Assembly (NCBI GenBank): GCA_023807065.1
Contig: JAJJLU010000404.1
Coordinates: 1 to 52,338 of the forward strand
Origin: Isotricha intestinalis
Lineage: Eukaryota > Ciliophora > Litostomatea > Vestibuliferida > Isotrichidae
Direction of reading: 5' to 3'
DNA: 52,338 bases
A program made the translations under genes and the position numbers. This document shows, in pieces, positions 27,789-37,845 of this stretch. Position 1 is the first letter of the stretch. Each line of letters starts with the position of its first letter. The notes below the pieces were generated by a model. That model searched no databases. It had not been told where the DNA came from and saw only the letters and a list, made by a program, of their open reading frames with translations.

Positions 27789-29693
27789 TTATTGAATAGG
27801 AGGTAAATCAATAGAAGTAACAATTCCTAATTGATTTTTATATAAAGTTTTATTTAACTGATTAACTTTCTTTTTACTTTCACTGTCCTTATTATCTTTC
27901 AATTGATCAATCATAAATTCTTCACTGGTTTTAACATTAGAAGAATAATAAAAATCTAAATTAATAATTAGTAAACTACTTCCTAAATAATTATGACTAT
28001 TCATTCCCCCAACAATAATTAATTTATTAGAATAAATAATAGAATTATGACCACATCTATTAAGAACTTTAAATCCATTTAATTGAGAATATAATTCAAC
28101 TTTCATCCATTCTAAATTTTCTAAATCAAAAATGAAAGTATCATTTAATGCAAAACTTTCACTAACATCATCATTTCTTCCTCCATGAATAACAAGAAAA
28201 TTACCTTTTTCATAATAATTCATAGTATGATAATATCTTGGAGAAGGCATTTTTCCTTTAGTTTCAGGTTGAACCCATTCTAATGGTTTTTGTCCCATAA
28301 TTAGAATCCATAATTGATTAGAAATTCCTCCTTCATCTTTACATTTACCTCCGAAAATGTATAATCCTCTTTCTTTAATTTTACTTTGATTTAATTTCTT
28401 ATTATCAGTATCAGGATATTTATATATAGTAAATTTTTGATTTTGAACAGTATCTCTTGGAATAACCAAAGCAGAAGCATGGCCATATAATTTAGGACCT
28501 GGTGTATATTTACTTATTGATACAACATTCCATTTTAATGGGTTTAAATTTAGTAAATATACATCATTTAATATTTCATTATTATCATTCACTCCTCCAT
28601 GAATCATCATTTGACTTCCTATTAATTCTGCAATATGATTTCTTCTTAATTGAGGTGATTTTCCTGCAATTGATGGTGTTGAATACATATTATCCAAAAA
28701 TGAATATAATTCAAATCCTGTTATCAATGATGTATTTTGAAATTTTGTTCTTCCTCCAAATAAATATATTTTATTCTGAAATATTATTCCTGAATGTCCA
28801 TATCTACAATTTGTTATATTTTCAGTATTTAGTTTAGTCCATTTTAATTGTTCTATATTTAAATTCCATATTACCATTTGTTTCATTTGACTACTTATTC
28901 CACCACATAAAATAATATCAGCACCTTTCATTTCAAGAGAAAATTGTTCTCTTCCTTCAGGGAAATTTCTATTTGGATATCTATAATAAGCAAATAATTT
29001 TAAATGGCCTTGTCCTGGAATTGGAGGTAAAACTTCTTCATCTTTTTTTTTCTTATCATTTGCCATATTTACAACTGGAATTTCATATTGAATTTTAGCA
29101 GGAATTTTAGCTATTCTTATTTTAGGCATTTTTGCTCTATATTTCATTGTATATGATTCAAAAGATTTTATTGAATTATCAAATGTTTGTTTTTGCCTCA
29201 TTAAAAAATCTTTACTTATTTCATCATGTATTTCATTATTTCCTCTTATTATTGATATACTTTGAAATGGACTTTGATAATCAAAGGAATTTATATTTAC
29301 TTTTACATTAGACTCACTTTCTATTGGAGTATATTTTGACATAAAAGATAAATTAAAATCATGTACTTTTTTTATTATATTTTTATCTTCTAATGTTATG
29401 TATTTTGGATCATATTCTAATTTTTTTTTTTTTTCTTCTTCATTTTCTTCATCTTTTGAAAATGAAGCATGTAATTGATATTTTTTCATTGAGGTTGTTA
29501 TTAAATCTGCATATGTGTCAAAAGGAATTGTTTCTTTTTTTTTTGCTTCATTTATTATGTAATTGTCATTTATTGAGTTTATTAAATTTGATTGAAGTTC
29601 TTGTAAAGTCATGTTTGGATTAACTCTTAATTTATTTTTTATATTTTTGTTTTTTTTTTCTCCTCTTGGATTTATATTTTGGATTGTTCTCAT
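27789..29693 (-). CDS. Kelch-repeat protein
   Basis: A 634-residue protein. The first 200 residues are charged and probably partly disordered. From about 235 to 580 there are six or so kelch repeats, seen as hydrophobic strands ending in double glycine followed by spaced Tyr/Trp: IILCGGISS, IYLFGGRTK, MMIHGGVND, LYIFGGKCK, LVIHGGRND and LIIVGGMNS. These build a single beta-propeller used for protein-protein contacts. No BTB, F-box or phosphatase domain is fused. The C-terminal 60 residues are Lys/Asp-rich. It could be a ciliary or cytoskeletal adaptor; that is not shown by the sequence. It is divergent from the SPAG16 gene. Confidence 0.88.
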   Translation of the reverse strand: MRTIQNINPRGEKKNKNIKNKLRVNPNMTLQELQSNLINSINDNYIINEAKKKETIPFDTYADLITTSMKKYQLHASFSKDEENEEEKKKKLEYDPKYITLEDKNIIKKVHDFNLSFMSKYTPIESESNVKVNINSFDYQSPFQSISIIRGNNEIHDEISKDFLMRQKQTFDNSIKSFESYTMKYRAKMPKIRIAKIPAKIQYEIPVVNMANDKKKKDEEVLPPIPGQGHLKLFAYYRYPNRNFPEGREQFSLEMKGADIILCGGISSQMKQMVIWNLNIEQLKWTKLNTENITNCRYGHSGIIFQNKIYLFGGRTKFQNTSLITGFELYSFLDNMYSTPSIAGKSPQLRRNHIAELIGSQMMIHGGVNDNNEILNDVYLLNLNPLKWNVVSISKYTPGPKLYGHASALVIPRDTVQNQKFTIYKYPDTDNKKLNQSKIKERGLYIFGGKCKDEGGISNQLWILIMGQKPLEWVQPETKGKMPSPRYYHTMNYYEKGNFLVIHGGRNDDVSESFALNDTFIFDLENLEWMKVELYSQLNGFKVLNRCGHNSIIYSNKLIIVGGMNSHNYLGSSLLIINLDFYYSSNVKTSEEFMIDQLKDNKDSESKKKVNQLNKTLYKNQLGIVTSIDLPPIQ

Positions 29694-29983
29694 TTTTTTT
29701 ACAAATTTTTTAATGTTTTTTATACTTTTTTATTAATATTTCAGTTTAAGATTAATTATTATTTTATAAATTTTAGTATAATTTATTTTTAATTTGAATA
29801 TTTTTATTACATTTTTTAATTATCAAATAATATTCTAAGTTTACTTATGTTTTCATCTTTTAGTTCTTAATTTTAAATATAAATTTGATTAACCCCAAAG
29901 AAATAAAAAATTTTGTAAATGTTTTAAATTATTTAATTAAATAATAACTGATAAACCAAGCACAAAAAGAAATAAATAAAAAA

Positions 29984-31684
29984 ATGGAAGTTTCAGAAGA
30001 AGAAAGTAGAACAGTGAGTGGAATTCCTCAAGAAGATATAGAAGAATTAAATAAAGAAGATGAAGAAGAAAATATAGATTTTGACAATTTAGCATCTCTC
30101 CAAGTAGAAAAAAAGCAAACAGTATATGACGGAGATCAACAAACATATGATTTCCAAGAAAACAAAGAAAGAAATGATGTTTTTATAAAAAATTATCTTT
30201 CAAATTTTGGAATGGAAAGGACATTAAGAGTATTTGAACAAGAATTTTATGAACATTTATCAAAAGGTGAAATAGATATGGCAAAAATAGGAACAGTTCC
30301 TAAAGTATATATAGAAAGCGAAGAAATTCAAAAAAAAATAGGAAATTTACAAAAAGATCTAGATGCAGCTAAAATATATGCAGAAAAAGCTAATAGCCAA
30401 TTTCTACGATTAAATAAAGGAAAAGAAAATGAGAAAATAAAGCATAGAAGAGTTCAACAAGAAAAGCAAATATTAATAAAGAAAATAGATGATTTAAAAA
30501 AGGTATATGAGAAAGATAATAAAATATATAAAGACTTATTAAAAAAATATTCAGATGTGACAGTAAAAACAGCAATATTTGATACTCACATAGTATCAAT
30601 GAAGCAAAAATTAGAGAATTTAGAAGAGCAAAGAGCAAAATTAGAAAAAACATTAAAAGAATCAAAACAGCAACAAGCAGAATTGAATGAAATAAAAGAT
30701 AAATCATTAATAAAAGAGGAATTAAAAGGGAATAAAATAATTCAATGGACTCCATTTCCTTTAGTTCCAAGAGAAATACCAAATTATAATGTAAATCCAG
30801 CAAACAATAGGATGAATATATTTAAAAGTTTCCCAGGTCATTTAAGAGGAGTAACATCGATAGATTTTCATCCTAAGAAAGCAATAATAGGAACAGCAAG
30901 TGATGATAAAACATGGAAATTATGGAAATTCCCAACTGGAGAATTATTAATGCATGGTGAAGGACATAAAGATTGGTTAAGTTGTATTTCATTTCATCCT
31001 GATGGTATTTTATTATCAACATGTGGTGGTGATGCTACTATAAAAATATGGAATATTATTGAAGAAAAATGTATTCATACTATTATTGATCATGCTGAAC
31101 CTGTTTGGAAAAGTAAATTTCATTGGAGTGGAGATTTTATGTTAACTTCATGTATGGATCATACTGTTAGATTATATGATTTAAATAATTTTAAAGCTAG
31201 AATGAGTTATCGTGCTCATGTTGATTCTGTAAATTCAATTAATTGGGTTTATTATACAAATAATTTTGTTACTGGTTCTGCTGATAAAACTTGTTCAATG
31301 TGGGATTTGAGAACTAATATTTGTACTAGTACTTTCTATGGTCATAATAATGCTGTTAATGCTGCTATGGTTGATAATAGTGGAACTTATTTAGCTAGTT
31401 GTGATGCTGATGGAATTGTTAAATTTTGGGATGTTAGAATGGTTAGGGAAGTAGCTTCTTTCGATGAATGTAAACAAAGTGCAAATTGCCTTTGTTTCGA
31501 TAAAAGTGGAAATATTTTAGCTGTTGGATATGATGATAGTAATATTAGAATATTTAATGGAATTAAAAAAAGTGAAGCTATGTATAAAGGGCATGAAGAT
31601 GCTGTTTTGGATTTAATGTTTGATCCTAATAATGCTAGTTTACTCTCTTGTGGTGCTGATAGAACTTTTAAAATTTGGCAATAA
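29984..31684 (+). CDS. SPAG16: SPAG16/PF20, axonemal central-apparatus WD40 protein
   Basis: A 566-residue protein with an acidic N terminus, a coiled-coil region (about 110-245) and a C-terminal seven-bladed WD40 propeller (about 275-566). Repeats include GTASDDKTWKLWKFPTG, GHKDWLSCISFHPDG, STCGGDATIKIWNI, AHVDSVNSINWVYYTNNFVT and SADKTCSMWDLRTN. The coiled coil followed by a propeller with GHKDWLSxxxFHP and ASCDADGIVKFWDVR matches PF20 of Chlamydomonas and SPAG16 of animals. These locate to the bridge between the central-pair microtubules and are needed for motility. Strong evidence that this organism has motile 9+2 cilia. The N terminus is intact and no intron is required. Confidence 0.9.
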   Translation: MEVSEEESRTVSGIPQEDIEELNKEDEEENIDFDNLASLQVEKKQTVYDGDQQTYDFQENKERNDVFIKNYLSNFGMERTLRVFEQEFYEHLSKGEIDMAKIGTVPKVYIESEEIQKKIGNLQKDLDAAKIYAEKANSQFLRLNKGKENEKIKHRRVQQEKQILIKKIDDLKKVYEKDNKIYKDLLKKYSDVTVKTAIFDTHIVSMKQKLENLEEQRAKLEKTLKESKQQQAELNEIKDKSLIKEELKGNKIIQWTPFPLVPREIPNYNVNPANNRMNIFKSFPGHLRGVTSIDFHPKKAIIGTASDDKTWKLWKFPTGELLMHGEGHKDWLSCISFHPDGILLSTCGGDATIKIWNIIEEKCIHTIIDHAEPVWKSKFHWSGDFMLTSCMDHTVRLYDLNNFKARMSYRAHVDSVNSINWVYYTNNFVTGSADKTCSMWDLRTNICTSTFYGHNNAVNAAMVDNSGTYLASCDADGIVKFWDVRMVREVASFDECKQSANCLCFDKSGNILAVGYDDSNIRIFNGIKKSEAMYKGHEDAVLDLMFDPNNASLLSCGADRTFKIWQ

Positions 31685-31770
31685 ATTTTTTAATAAAAAA
31701 AAATAAAATAATTTATTTTTTTTTGTTTATATTTTAATTGATGATGATTCAAAATAGATTTTTTTTTCTG

Positions 31771-33072
31771 TTAGGTAACTGGAGAATAGTCATAATCATC
31801 TATTAATTCATTTATTCTTTTTTTTCTGATGAATTTTGAAAATAATTTATTTGCATATAAAGCTAAAAATAAGCATATTATAATTAAACAAATTAAAATA
31901 ATCCAAATATTTCTTTTTTTTCTTTGTTTTGCTTCTTCTTCTCTTATTTTTATTAAAGGATCTGTTTCCATTGTATATCTTCCAATTATTTTTCTTTCTT
32001 TGTCGAAAACTACAGTTTTAAGTTTTTGAAAGAAAATTCTTCCTAATTTCCATCTATAAAATACGCTACTTTCTTCAAAAAAAATTATAAAATATAAATG
32101 ATTTCCTACTTTTCTAAATAATTCTTTAGATGTAAAAATGACAGATTCACCCCAATCTTTTCTTCTAAATTCAATATCTGAAAAATTTGATATATTGGTA
32201 TCTAAATTACAATAAAAATAATAAAGATTGCTATATTTATAATATATTAAATTATAAAAACATTCTTTATTTTCTATTTTCTTATCAAAAAAAGCAATAT
32301 TTAATTCATTTCTAAATTTTTTAGAACCAATAATTATATCTAAATCAATATTAAACTCAGCATAATAAGTATAAGTAATTGAAGTAACATTATTAAAATA
32401 AATACCATCAAATGATAAATCCCAATGAAATTCATAAGATCTCATTTCAGCTTTAATATATAAGAAATCTTCTTTCATATAATAAATATTATATTCTGAA
32501 GGATAATCTCCAACAATAATTTCTCCTTCATTTTCACTAGTATAATTAACAGTAAAAACATATGATTTACTTAAATTTTTTTTTTTTAATTGATCAAGAA
32601 TATTAGTATCATTAACTCTCTTATCATGAAGACACATAGGAGCAAAACCTAAAACTCCACTATTATTATTATTTAATTGATCTGCTAAAATAAATGTAAA
32701 ATCAGATAATTTTGTATTATTAAAATATAAATAATCTTTTGAATGATAACCTGAACGAAAAGGTTGAATGTTAAAAAATGTAATTTTTTGAGAATAAGAA
32801 TATGAAGATGATTTTGTTGAATTAAATTTTGGAAAATCTCCTTTTATTGTTGGATCTGCTAAATAAAAAGAGAATATATCTAAATTTATTTGTACTGGAA
32901 TTTTTTGAGGAGGTGTTCCTATATTTATTTCTGTATATATCTTATTTTCTAAGACACTTTTTATTATGTCTTTATCATTTGATTCTTTCTTTTTAAAAGG
33001 AAATCTAAATATTCTTTGTTGGGTTTTAATTGATATAAATATAATGGAGAAAATGAACAAAATAATTTTCAT
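31771..33072 (-). CDS. Aspartic-protease-like membrane protein, catalytic motifs altered
   Basis: A 433-residue protein with a signal peptide (MKIILFIFSIIFISIKT), a pepsin-type A1 domain and a C-terminal transmembrane segment (about 393-412). The fold is recognised from YTEINIGTPPQKIPVQINLD near residues 46-65 and from the later two-lobe layout (FAPM...ILDQLKKK; GEIIVGDYPSEY). The active-site DTGS of lobe 1 is replaced: Asp65 is kept but followed by IFSF. Lobe 2 shows NIDLDIIIGSKKF where DTGT/S is expected. So proteolysis is unlikely by the normal mechanism. Membrane anchoring resembles yapsins and BACE. It may be a binding or regulatory pseudo-enzyme. Several N-glycosylation sequons fit a secretory location. 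Confidence 0.82.
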   Translation of the reverse strand: MKIILFIFSIIFISIKTQQRIFRFPFKKKESNDKDIIKSVLENKIYTEINIGTPPQKIPVQINLDIFSFYLADPTIKGDFPKFNSTKSSSYSYSQKITFFNIQPFRSGYHSKDYLYFNNTKLSDFTFILADQLNNNNSGVLGFAPMCLHDKRVNDTNILDQLKKKNLSKSYVFTVNYTSENEGEIIVGDYPSEYNIYYMKEDFLYIKAEMRSYEFHWDLSFDGIYFNNVTSITYTYYAEFNIDLDIIIGSKKFRNELNIAFFDKKIENKECFYNLIYYKYSNLYYFYCNLDTNISNFSDIEFRRKDWGESVIFTSKELFRKVGNHLYFIIFFEESSVFYRWKLGRIFFQKLKTVVFDKERKIIGRYTMETDPLIKIREEEAKQRKKRNIWIILICLIIICLFLALYANKLFSKFIRKKRINELIDDYDYSPVT

Positions 33073-33608
33073 ATAAAAATAAAATTTTATTTTTGTAATT
33101 GAATTAAAAATAAATAATTAAAAGATGTAAAAAAAATTGTTTTATATTTCTATAAGTATTAAAATATATTTTTTATAATTCTTTCTGATAAATCTTTTTA
33201 ATATGATTATCAACAAAAAATAATAATAGAATAGAATAACTTTTTTTTTTTAAATATTTCAAAATATTCTAATAACATTTTTTCTGAATATAATCATTTA
33301 AAGTTTAAAAATAATAATAATTATTATTCATTTATTTTTTAACTAAGAATATTTTTCTCAAACAATATATAATATATTTTCAACATAATATATATATTTT
33401 TCAAATTATAATTTTTTTTCCAATTATATATAATATTTAATCTAAAAATAAAAAAAGTAAACAAAAATTAAAATCTCCAAAAAAAATGTATTGAAAGAAA
33501 AATTAAATAATAATCCTATATGAAAAAAATTTATTTAAAAAAGAAATATACAAAAAAGAGTTTGTTTTTAAAAAAGATTATTAAATTATTTAAAAGAAAA
33601 TAATGTTC
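33073..33608. other. Intergenic region, 536 bp
   Basis: AT-rich spacer between two leftward genes, with TATA-like and homopolymer tracts only. No coding or RNA signal is seen. Confidence 0.6.
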
Positions 33609-33941
33609 TTAAGGAGCTATTCCAAATAAGCAAACAAAGCAATGCATTTGATCATTTTCATATTTAACTGTAATAGAACCATCAGTATTAGGATTCCATA
33701 AACAAGTAGAACTGAAATGAAGAGAAGCGTCTCCTTTTTGGAAAATTGTCCCATTGCAAATAAATTTAAATCCTCTTTGTTGAGAATGAAGTGTTTTTAT
33801 TATTTCATCTGATATTTGATTACACCAACTTTGGGCATCTTTTTGTTCATAATTTTTTCCATCTAAATATTTCTTTATTATTTCATCACAAAGAGTTGTT
33901 AATTCATCTTTGATTGCTGAGAATTGGAGTTCAGTTGACAT
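33609..33941 (-). CDS. Tctex-type dynein light chain
   Basis: A 110-residue protein matching the DYNLT/Tctex-1 family along its length (family size about 110-115). The N-terminal helices contain W44 (AQSWCNQISDEI). The core strands read FKFICNGTIFQKGDASLHFSS, then TCLWNPNTDGSITVKYEN and MHCFVCLFGIAP. These correspond to the family's FKYxVxxxIxQK and SxCxWDxxxDGxxxVxxEN. The chains dimerise and bind dynein intermediate chain and cargo, in cytoplasmic dynein or in axonemal inner/outer arms. Sequence does not say which dynein. A 287 bp AT-rich gap separates it from the MORN gene. Confidence 0.93.
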   Translation of the reverse strand: MSTELQFSAIKDELTTLCDEIIKKYLDGKNYEQKDAQSWCNQISDEIIKTLHSQQRGFKFICNGTIFQKGDASLHFSSTCLWNPNTDGSITVKYENDQMHCFVCLFGIAP

Positions 33942-34228
33942 TTTTATATATTAATTTTTGTATTTAATTGGATTTTGTTTTTAATTTTTATTTATTTTTT
34001 TTAATTTTTTTTTTTTACTTTTGGAAACATCAAATATAATAGATTATATCTATGATAAAAAATAGTTCTTTAACATTAAAAAAAACCATATTTAAAAACA
34101 ATAAATAATATATGAACATTTAAAATTTAATAATATACTATTCAATATATTATTCAAAATATAAACTAAATAAAAAAACTTAAAAAAGCTTCAAAAAAAT
34201 ATTCAAAAAAACAACAACCATAAAATCT

Positions 34229-35353
34229 TTAGTGAGTTACATTCCCTGAAGTATTTTCATTATTAACATTAGTATTTAAATCATTAAATTCATTTTGATT
34301 TCCTTTACTAATTTCATCGGGTGATTTTTTTTTTTCTTTTTTTCCATCTTTCCACTTTCCCTTGACCCAAATTTTTTCTTTAGGATTATAACATTCACCT
34401 TCACCTTGTTGTTTTCCATTTTTCCAATATCCTTTATATTTTTTTCCATCAGGCCATTCAAAAACACCAAAACCATCTTTTTTATCATTCTTATAATAGC
34501 CAATATATCTTCTTCCATCAGGCCATTTAAAAACTCCTTCTCCATGAATTTTATTTTCTTTCCATTCTCCATTATATTCTCTTCCATCAGGCCATATATA
34601 AATTCCTTTACCATGTAATTGATTATTTAAAAAACTTCCAGTATAATTACTTCCATCAGCATCTTTAAATTTTCCTTTTCCACATTTTTGTCCATTTTTA
34701 AATTCACCAGTATATGTAGTTCCATCTTTCCAACTTTCAGTTCCAATTCCTTCTTGTCTATCATTTTTCCATTTTCCTTCATAAGTGACATCTTTACTTT
34801 TATAAATTCCAAAACCATTTGTTTTATTATTTTCCCAATCTCCTTCATATTCTTCCCCATCTTTAAATATTAATCTTCCTTTACCATTCGCTTTGTCCAT
34901 TCTAAATTGACCATAATATGTTGGTCCTTCTGGAAATTTCAATATTCCTCTTCCATGCTTTTGATTACTGTTCTGATTATATTCTCCATAATATTGTACT
35001 CCATTCGAATATTCTATTGTCTTTAATATCACTGTTGGTATTTCGTCGTTTAGTGGTACAAATTTTTCAAATAAATATTTTATCTCATCTTTTGTTATTA
35101 ATGATTTCTCAGGAATACTATATTCTAAATCAGAATCTAAATATGGAAGAAATTTACTTATTGTAAAACGATTCAACTCCATCTTTTTACGATATTGAAA
35201 TCCACGGATTGTACTTTGGAGAAGAATTATTTTTTCAAAAAGTTTTTTCTTGTCTTGGAAAGAATTTAAGAATTTGTATATTCGAGATTCTGTATATATT
35301 GATATGTCTGTTTCTAAAGTTTTGTTACGGAGGCAAGCACAATTGTTTCCCAT
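34229..35353 (-). CDS. MORN-repeat protein with IQ-like motif and N-terminal acylation site
   Basis: A 374-residue protein. It begins MGNNCACLRNK: Gly2 is a good myristoylation site, and Cys5 and Cys7 could be palmitoylated. An IQ-like helix (LLQSTIRGFQYRKK, about 46-59) may bind calmodulin-type proteins. From about 115 to 345 there are ten or so MORN repeats of about 23 residues, with cores like YYGEY, YYGQF, YEGDW, YTGEF, YNGEW, YIGYY and YKGYW, each with a following G-x-G. MORN proteins bind membranes or scaffold cytoskeletal structures, and are abundant at the cortex and cilia of alveolates. The tail is Lys/Asn-rich. The repetitive DNA makes long open frames in other readings, which are not genes. 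Confidence 0.92.
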   Translation of the reverse strand: MGNNCACLRNKTLETDISIYTESRIYKFLNSFQDKKKLFEKIILLQSTIRGFQYRKKMELNRFTISKFLPYLDSDLEYSIPEKSLITKDEIKYLFEKFVPLNDEIPTVILKTIEYSNGVQYYGEYNQNSNQKHGRGILKFPEGPTYYGQFRMDKANGKGRLIFKDGEEYEGDWENNKTNGFGIYKSKDVTYEGKWKNDRQEGIGTESWKDGTTYTGEFKNGQKCGKGKFKDADGSNYTGSFLNNQLHGKGIYIWPDGREYNGEWKENKIHGEGVFKWPDGRRYIGYYKNDKKDGFGVFEWPDGKKYKGYWKNGKQQGEGECYNPKEKIWVKGKWKDGKKEKKKSPDEISKGNQNEFNDLNTNVNNENTSGNVTH

Positions 35354-35812
35354 TTTTTTTTTTTAATTTTTTTTTTTATTAATTTTTCTAAATTTATTAT
35401 TTCATGATATACTTTTCATTTCAAATTAAAGAATTTAACTTATTCTATATTTTATTTTTCTTTCTAATCATTAATAAACATTATATATAAAAATAATGAA
35501 TAAATGAATTATGAATAAAAATATATAAATTAATTAGTTTAATGAATATTCTTAACACTATATACTTTTTTCTTAATTATTAGAATATTCTAATCTAATG
35601 AAAAAACATTATGAATATATTTATAAATTCAATGTGATTTATTTGGAACAATTATTTTATATTATTCTTTCAAAAAAAATAGTGCATTATTTTTAAAATT
35701 TTTAATTAATTAATTTAATTAAATTTAATTTAATTCTTTTATAAATAAATTCTTTTCACAATTTAATAATTTATTGGTTTTTTGTTTTTTAAAATTTATA
35801 CATTTTATTTAT
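35354..35812. other. Divergent intergenic region, 459 bp
   Basis: Spacer between the MORN gene and the ABCB gene, which point away from each other, so it must hold both promoters. Only AT-rich sequence and short inverted tracts such as TTAATTAATTAATTTAATTAA are seen. Confidence 0.55.
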
Positions 35813-37726
35813 ATGGAAAATATTGCAAGAGAAGAACTAAGGAATAGAGAAAATAATGATTACAATAATAATGAAAAGAATGAAAAAGAAGATTCAAAAA
35901 AAGAAAAATTAATTACAAAGAACTTAGATAATGGTTATATTGAAAGTGAAGAGCAAAAAAAAATAAAAACAAAGCATATTAAACATTATTCAAAAATAGA
36001 AATAATAAGAAAATCACTTTTTATTTCATCTAAAAATTGGAAACACATTATTTTTTCTATAATATCTGGATTAATAAATCAATATTTTTCAATAAAAAAA
36101 CCATTATTAAGTGGAAAAATTTATGATGCTATAAATCAAAAATCATTTCATGAATTAAAAAATGCATTATATTCATATATGCTTTTTATATTTTTTAAAT
36201 TAATTGTAGATGAATTATTTCAAATATTTTCATATTTTTATATTAATAAATCCTTATTAAAATATAAAAATTTAGTAATTGAAAATATTGGTAAAAAAGA
36301 TATTGAATTTTTTGATGTTTTTAAAACAGGAGAATTAATGGAAAGAATAAGAGTAAGTGAAAGAAGTATAGAAGCAAATTTTTTAGTTAAAACAATTGAA
36401 ATAATTCAACATATTGTAAAATTCATTTTTATATGTTATTATCTTTTTACAACATCAGTAAAATTAACATTGATTTATTTATTAATAATGATATTTAAAT
36501 TCATATGTGATTACCTTCATGATTATTTTAGTGAATTTTCAAATTGGAAATCATTTCATAAAATCATGGAACAATATAATGCATGTTTAAATGAATTTTT
36601 ATCAAATATAAGATTAGTAAAATCATTTGGAACAGAAGAAGAAGAAATAAATAAATTAAAAAATTTAAAGAATAGAATAGAAAGAAATAGAAATGGAATA
36701 GGAACAATGATATGGAAAATAATGGATTTTCTTCATGATGGAGGAGCACATTTAATAATATTTTATGCAGGATTAAACACAATAGAAAAAAAAATGACTT
36801 TAGGTCAATTAATGATATTTCAAAGATATACAGATGAAGTTAGATGGACTATTAAAAGATTTAGAGATATGTTTAATCAATATATAGGATTATTAGAAGG
36901 TTGGAATAAATTTTTTGAAATATATGATTATAGTCCAAAAATAATATCAAATAAGAATATAATCCCAAATAAAATAAACGGTCAAATTGAATTTGATAAT
37001 GTAAAATTTGCATATCCATTAAAACCAGAAGTTAATATATTAAATCATTTATCATTTAAAATTCAACCTGGAAAAGTTTTAGCAATAGTAGGTCATTCAG
37101 GAAGTGGAAAATCAACAATATCAAATTTAATTCAAAGATATTATGATCCAAATGAAGGAAATATAAAATTAGATGGAATAAATATAAAAGATTTAAATAT
37201 AAATTGGTATCATAAAAATATAGGTTTAGTATCTCAAGAACCAATATTAAATAATGGTACAATAGAAGATAATATAATATATGGAGTAAAAGAATATTCT
37301 GAAAAATATTTTAACGAAGTATGTGAATTATCATGTGTTAATGAATTTGTAAAAGATAAAAATCAATTTCCTGAAAATTTTAAAACAATTGTTGGTGAAA
37401 GAGGAGTACAAGTTAGTGGAGGTCAAAAACAAAGAATTGCTATTGCAAGAGCTTTAATGAAAAATGTTAAAATTTTAATTTTCGATGAAGCTACTTCTGC
37501 TTTAGATGCTCAAAGTGAAAATGATGTTCAATCTGCTATTAATAATATCATCAAAAAAAAAAATATCACTTCTGTTATTATTGCTCATAGATTAAGTACA
37601 ATTAGAAATGCTGATACAATTGTTTTTTTAGATAATGGAAGAATTGTTGAAAGTGGAACTCATGATGAATTAATTAAGTTAAATGGAGAATATAAAAAGT
37701 TAGTTGAAAAACAATTAGTCAGTTAG
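35813..37726 (+). CDS. ABC half-transporter, subfamily B
   Basis: A 637-residue TMD-NBD protein. A charged cytosolic N terminus (1-60) precedes a six-helix exporter-type TMD (about 70-330) and an NBD (about 385-635). NBD motifs: Walker A GHSGSGKST, Q-loop SQEP, signature VSGGQKQRIAIARAL, Walker B ILIFDEATSALD and H-loop IIAHRLST. It must dimerise to work. The closest general types are TAP/ABCB-like half-transporters exporting peptides or lipids. No mitochondrial presequence is obvious. The start is the ATG at 35813 (MENIAREEL); the frame is open a little further upstream but only with a TTG. It ends in TAG. Confidence 0.93.
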   Translation: MENIAREELRNRENNDYNNNEKNEKEDSKKEKLITKNLDNGYIESEEQKKIKTKHIKHYSKIEIIRKSLFISSKNWKHIIFSIISGLINQYFSIKKPLLSGKIYDAINQKSFHELKNALYSYMLFIFFKLIVDELFQIFSYFYINKSLLKYKNLVIENIGKKDIEFFDVFKTGELMERIRVSERSIEANFLVKTIEIIQHIVKFIFICYYLFTTSVKLTLIYLLIMIFKFICDYLHDYFSEFSNWKSFHKIMEQYNACLNEFLSNIRLVKSFGTEEEEINKLKNLKNRIERNRNGIGTMIWKIMDFLHDGGAHLIIFYAGLNTIEKKMTLGQLMIFQRYTDEVRWTIKRFRDMFNQYIGLLEGWNKFFEIYDYSPKIISNKNIIPNKINGQIEFDNVKFAYPLKPEVNILNHLSFKIQPGKVLAIVGHSGSGKSTISNLIQRYYDPNEGNIKLDGINIKDLNINWYHKNIGLVSQEPILNNGTIEDNIIYGVKEYSEKYFNEVCELSCVNEFVKDKNQFPENFKTIVGERGVQVSGGQKQRIAIARALMKNVKILIFDEATSALDAQSENDVQSAINNIIKKKNITSVIIAHRLSTIRNADTIVFLDNGRIVESGTHDELIKLNGEYKKLVEKQLVS

Positions 37727-37845
37727 TTTATATTAAAATTACTTAATTTTTGTCAAGTTTTAAAATAAAAAATTCTAATATTTTATATTTATTAAATTTA
37801 TTTTATAATTTAGTGATATACTTAATTATTTTAATGTATATATTT

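Noticed and set aside
29880..29900. AACCCCAAAG as an internal telomere-like or telomerase template sequence
   Set aside because: Only a single partial match and no RNA structure around it; expected by chance near a gene start.
34276..34873. Several long open frames overlapping the MORN gene on both strands
   Set aside because: They arise from the repeated GG-x-x-Y codons of the MORN repeats read in other frames; compositions are Met/Lys or Phe/Ser-rich with no domain.
35774..35812. Upstream extension of the ABCB protein
   Set aside because: It would begin at TTG; the ATG at 35813 gives a normal cytosolic N terminus.
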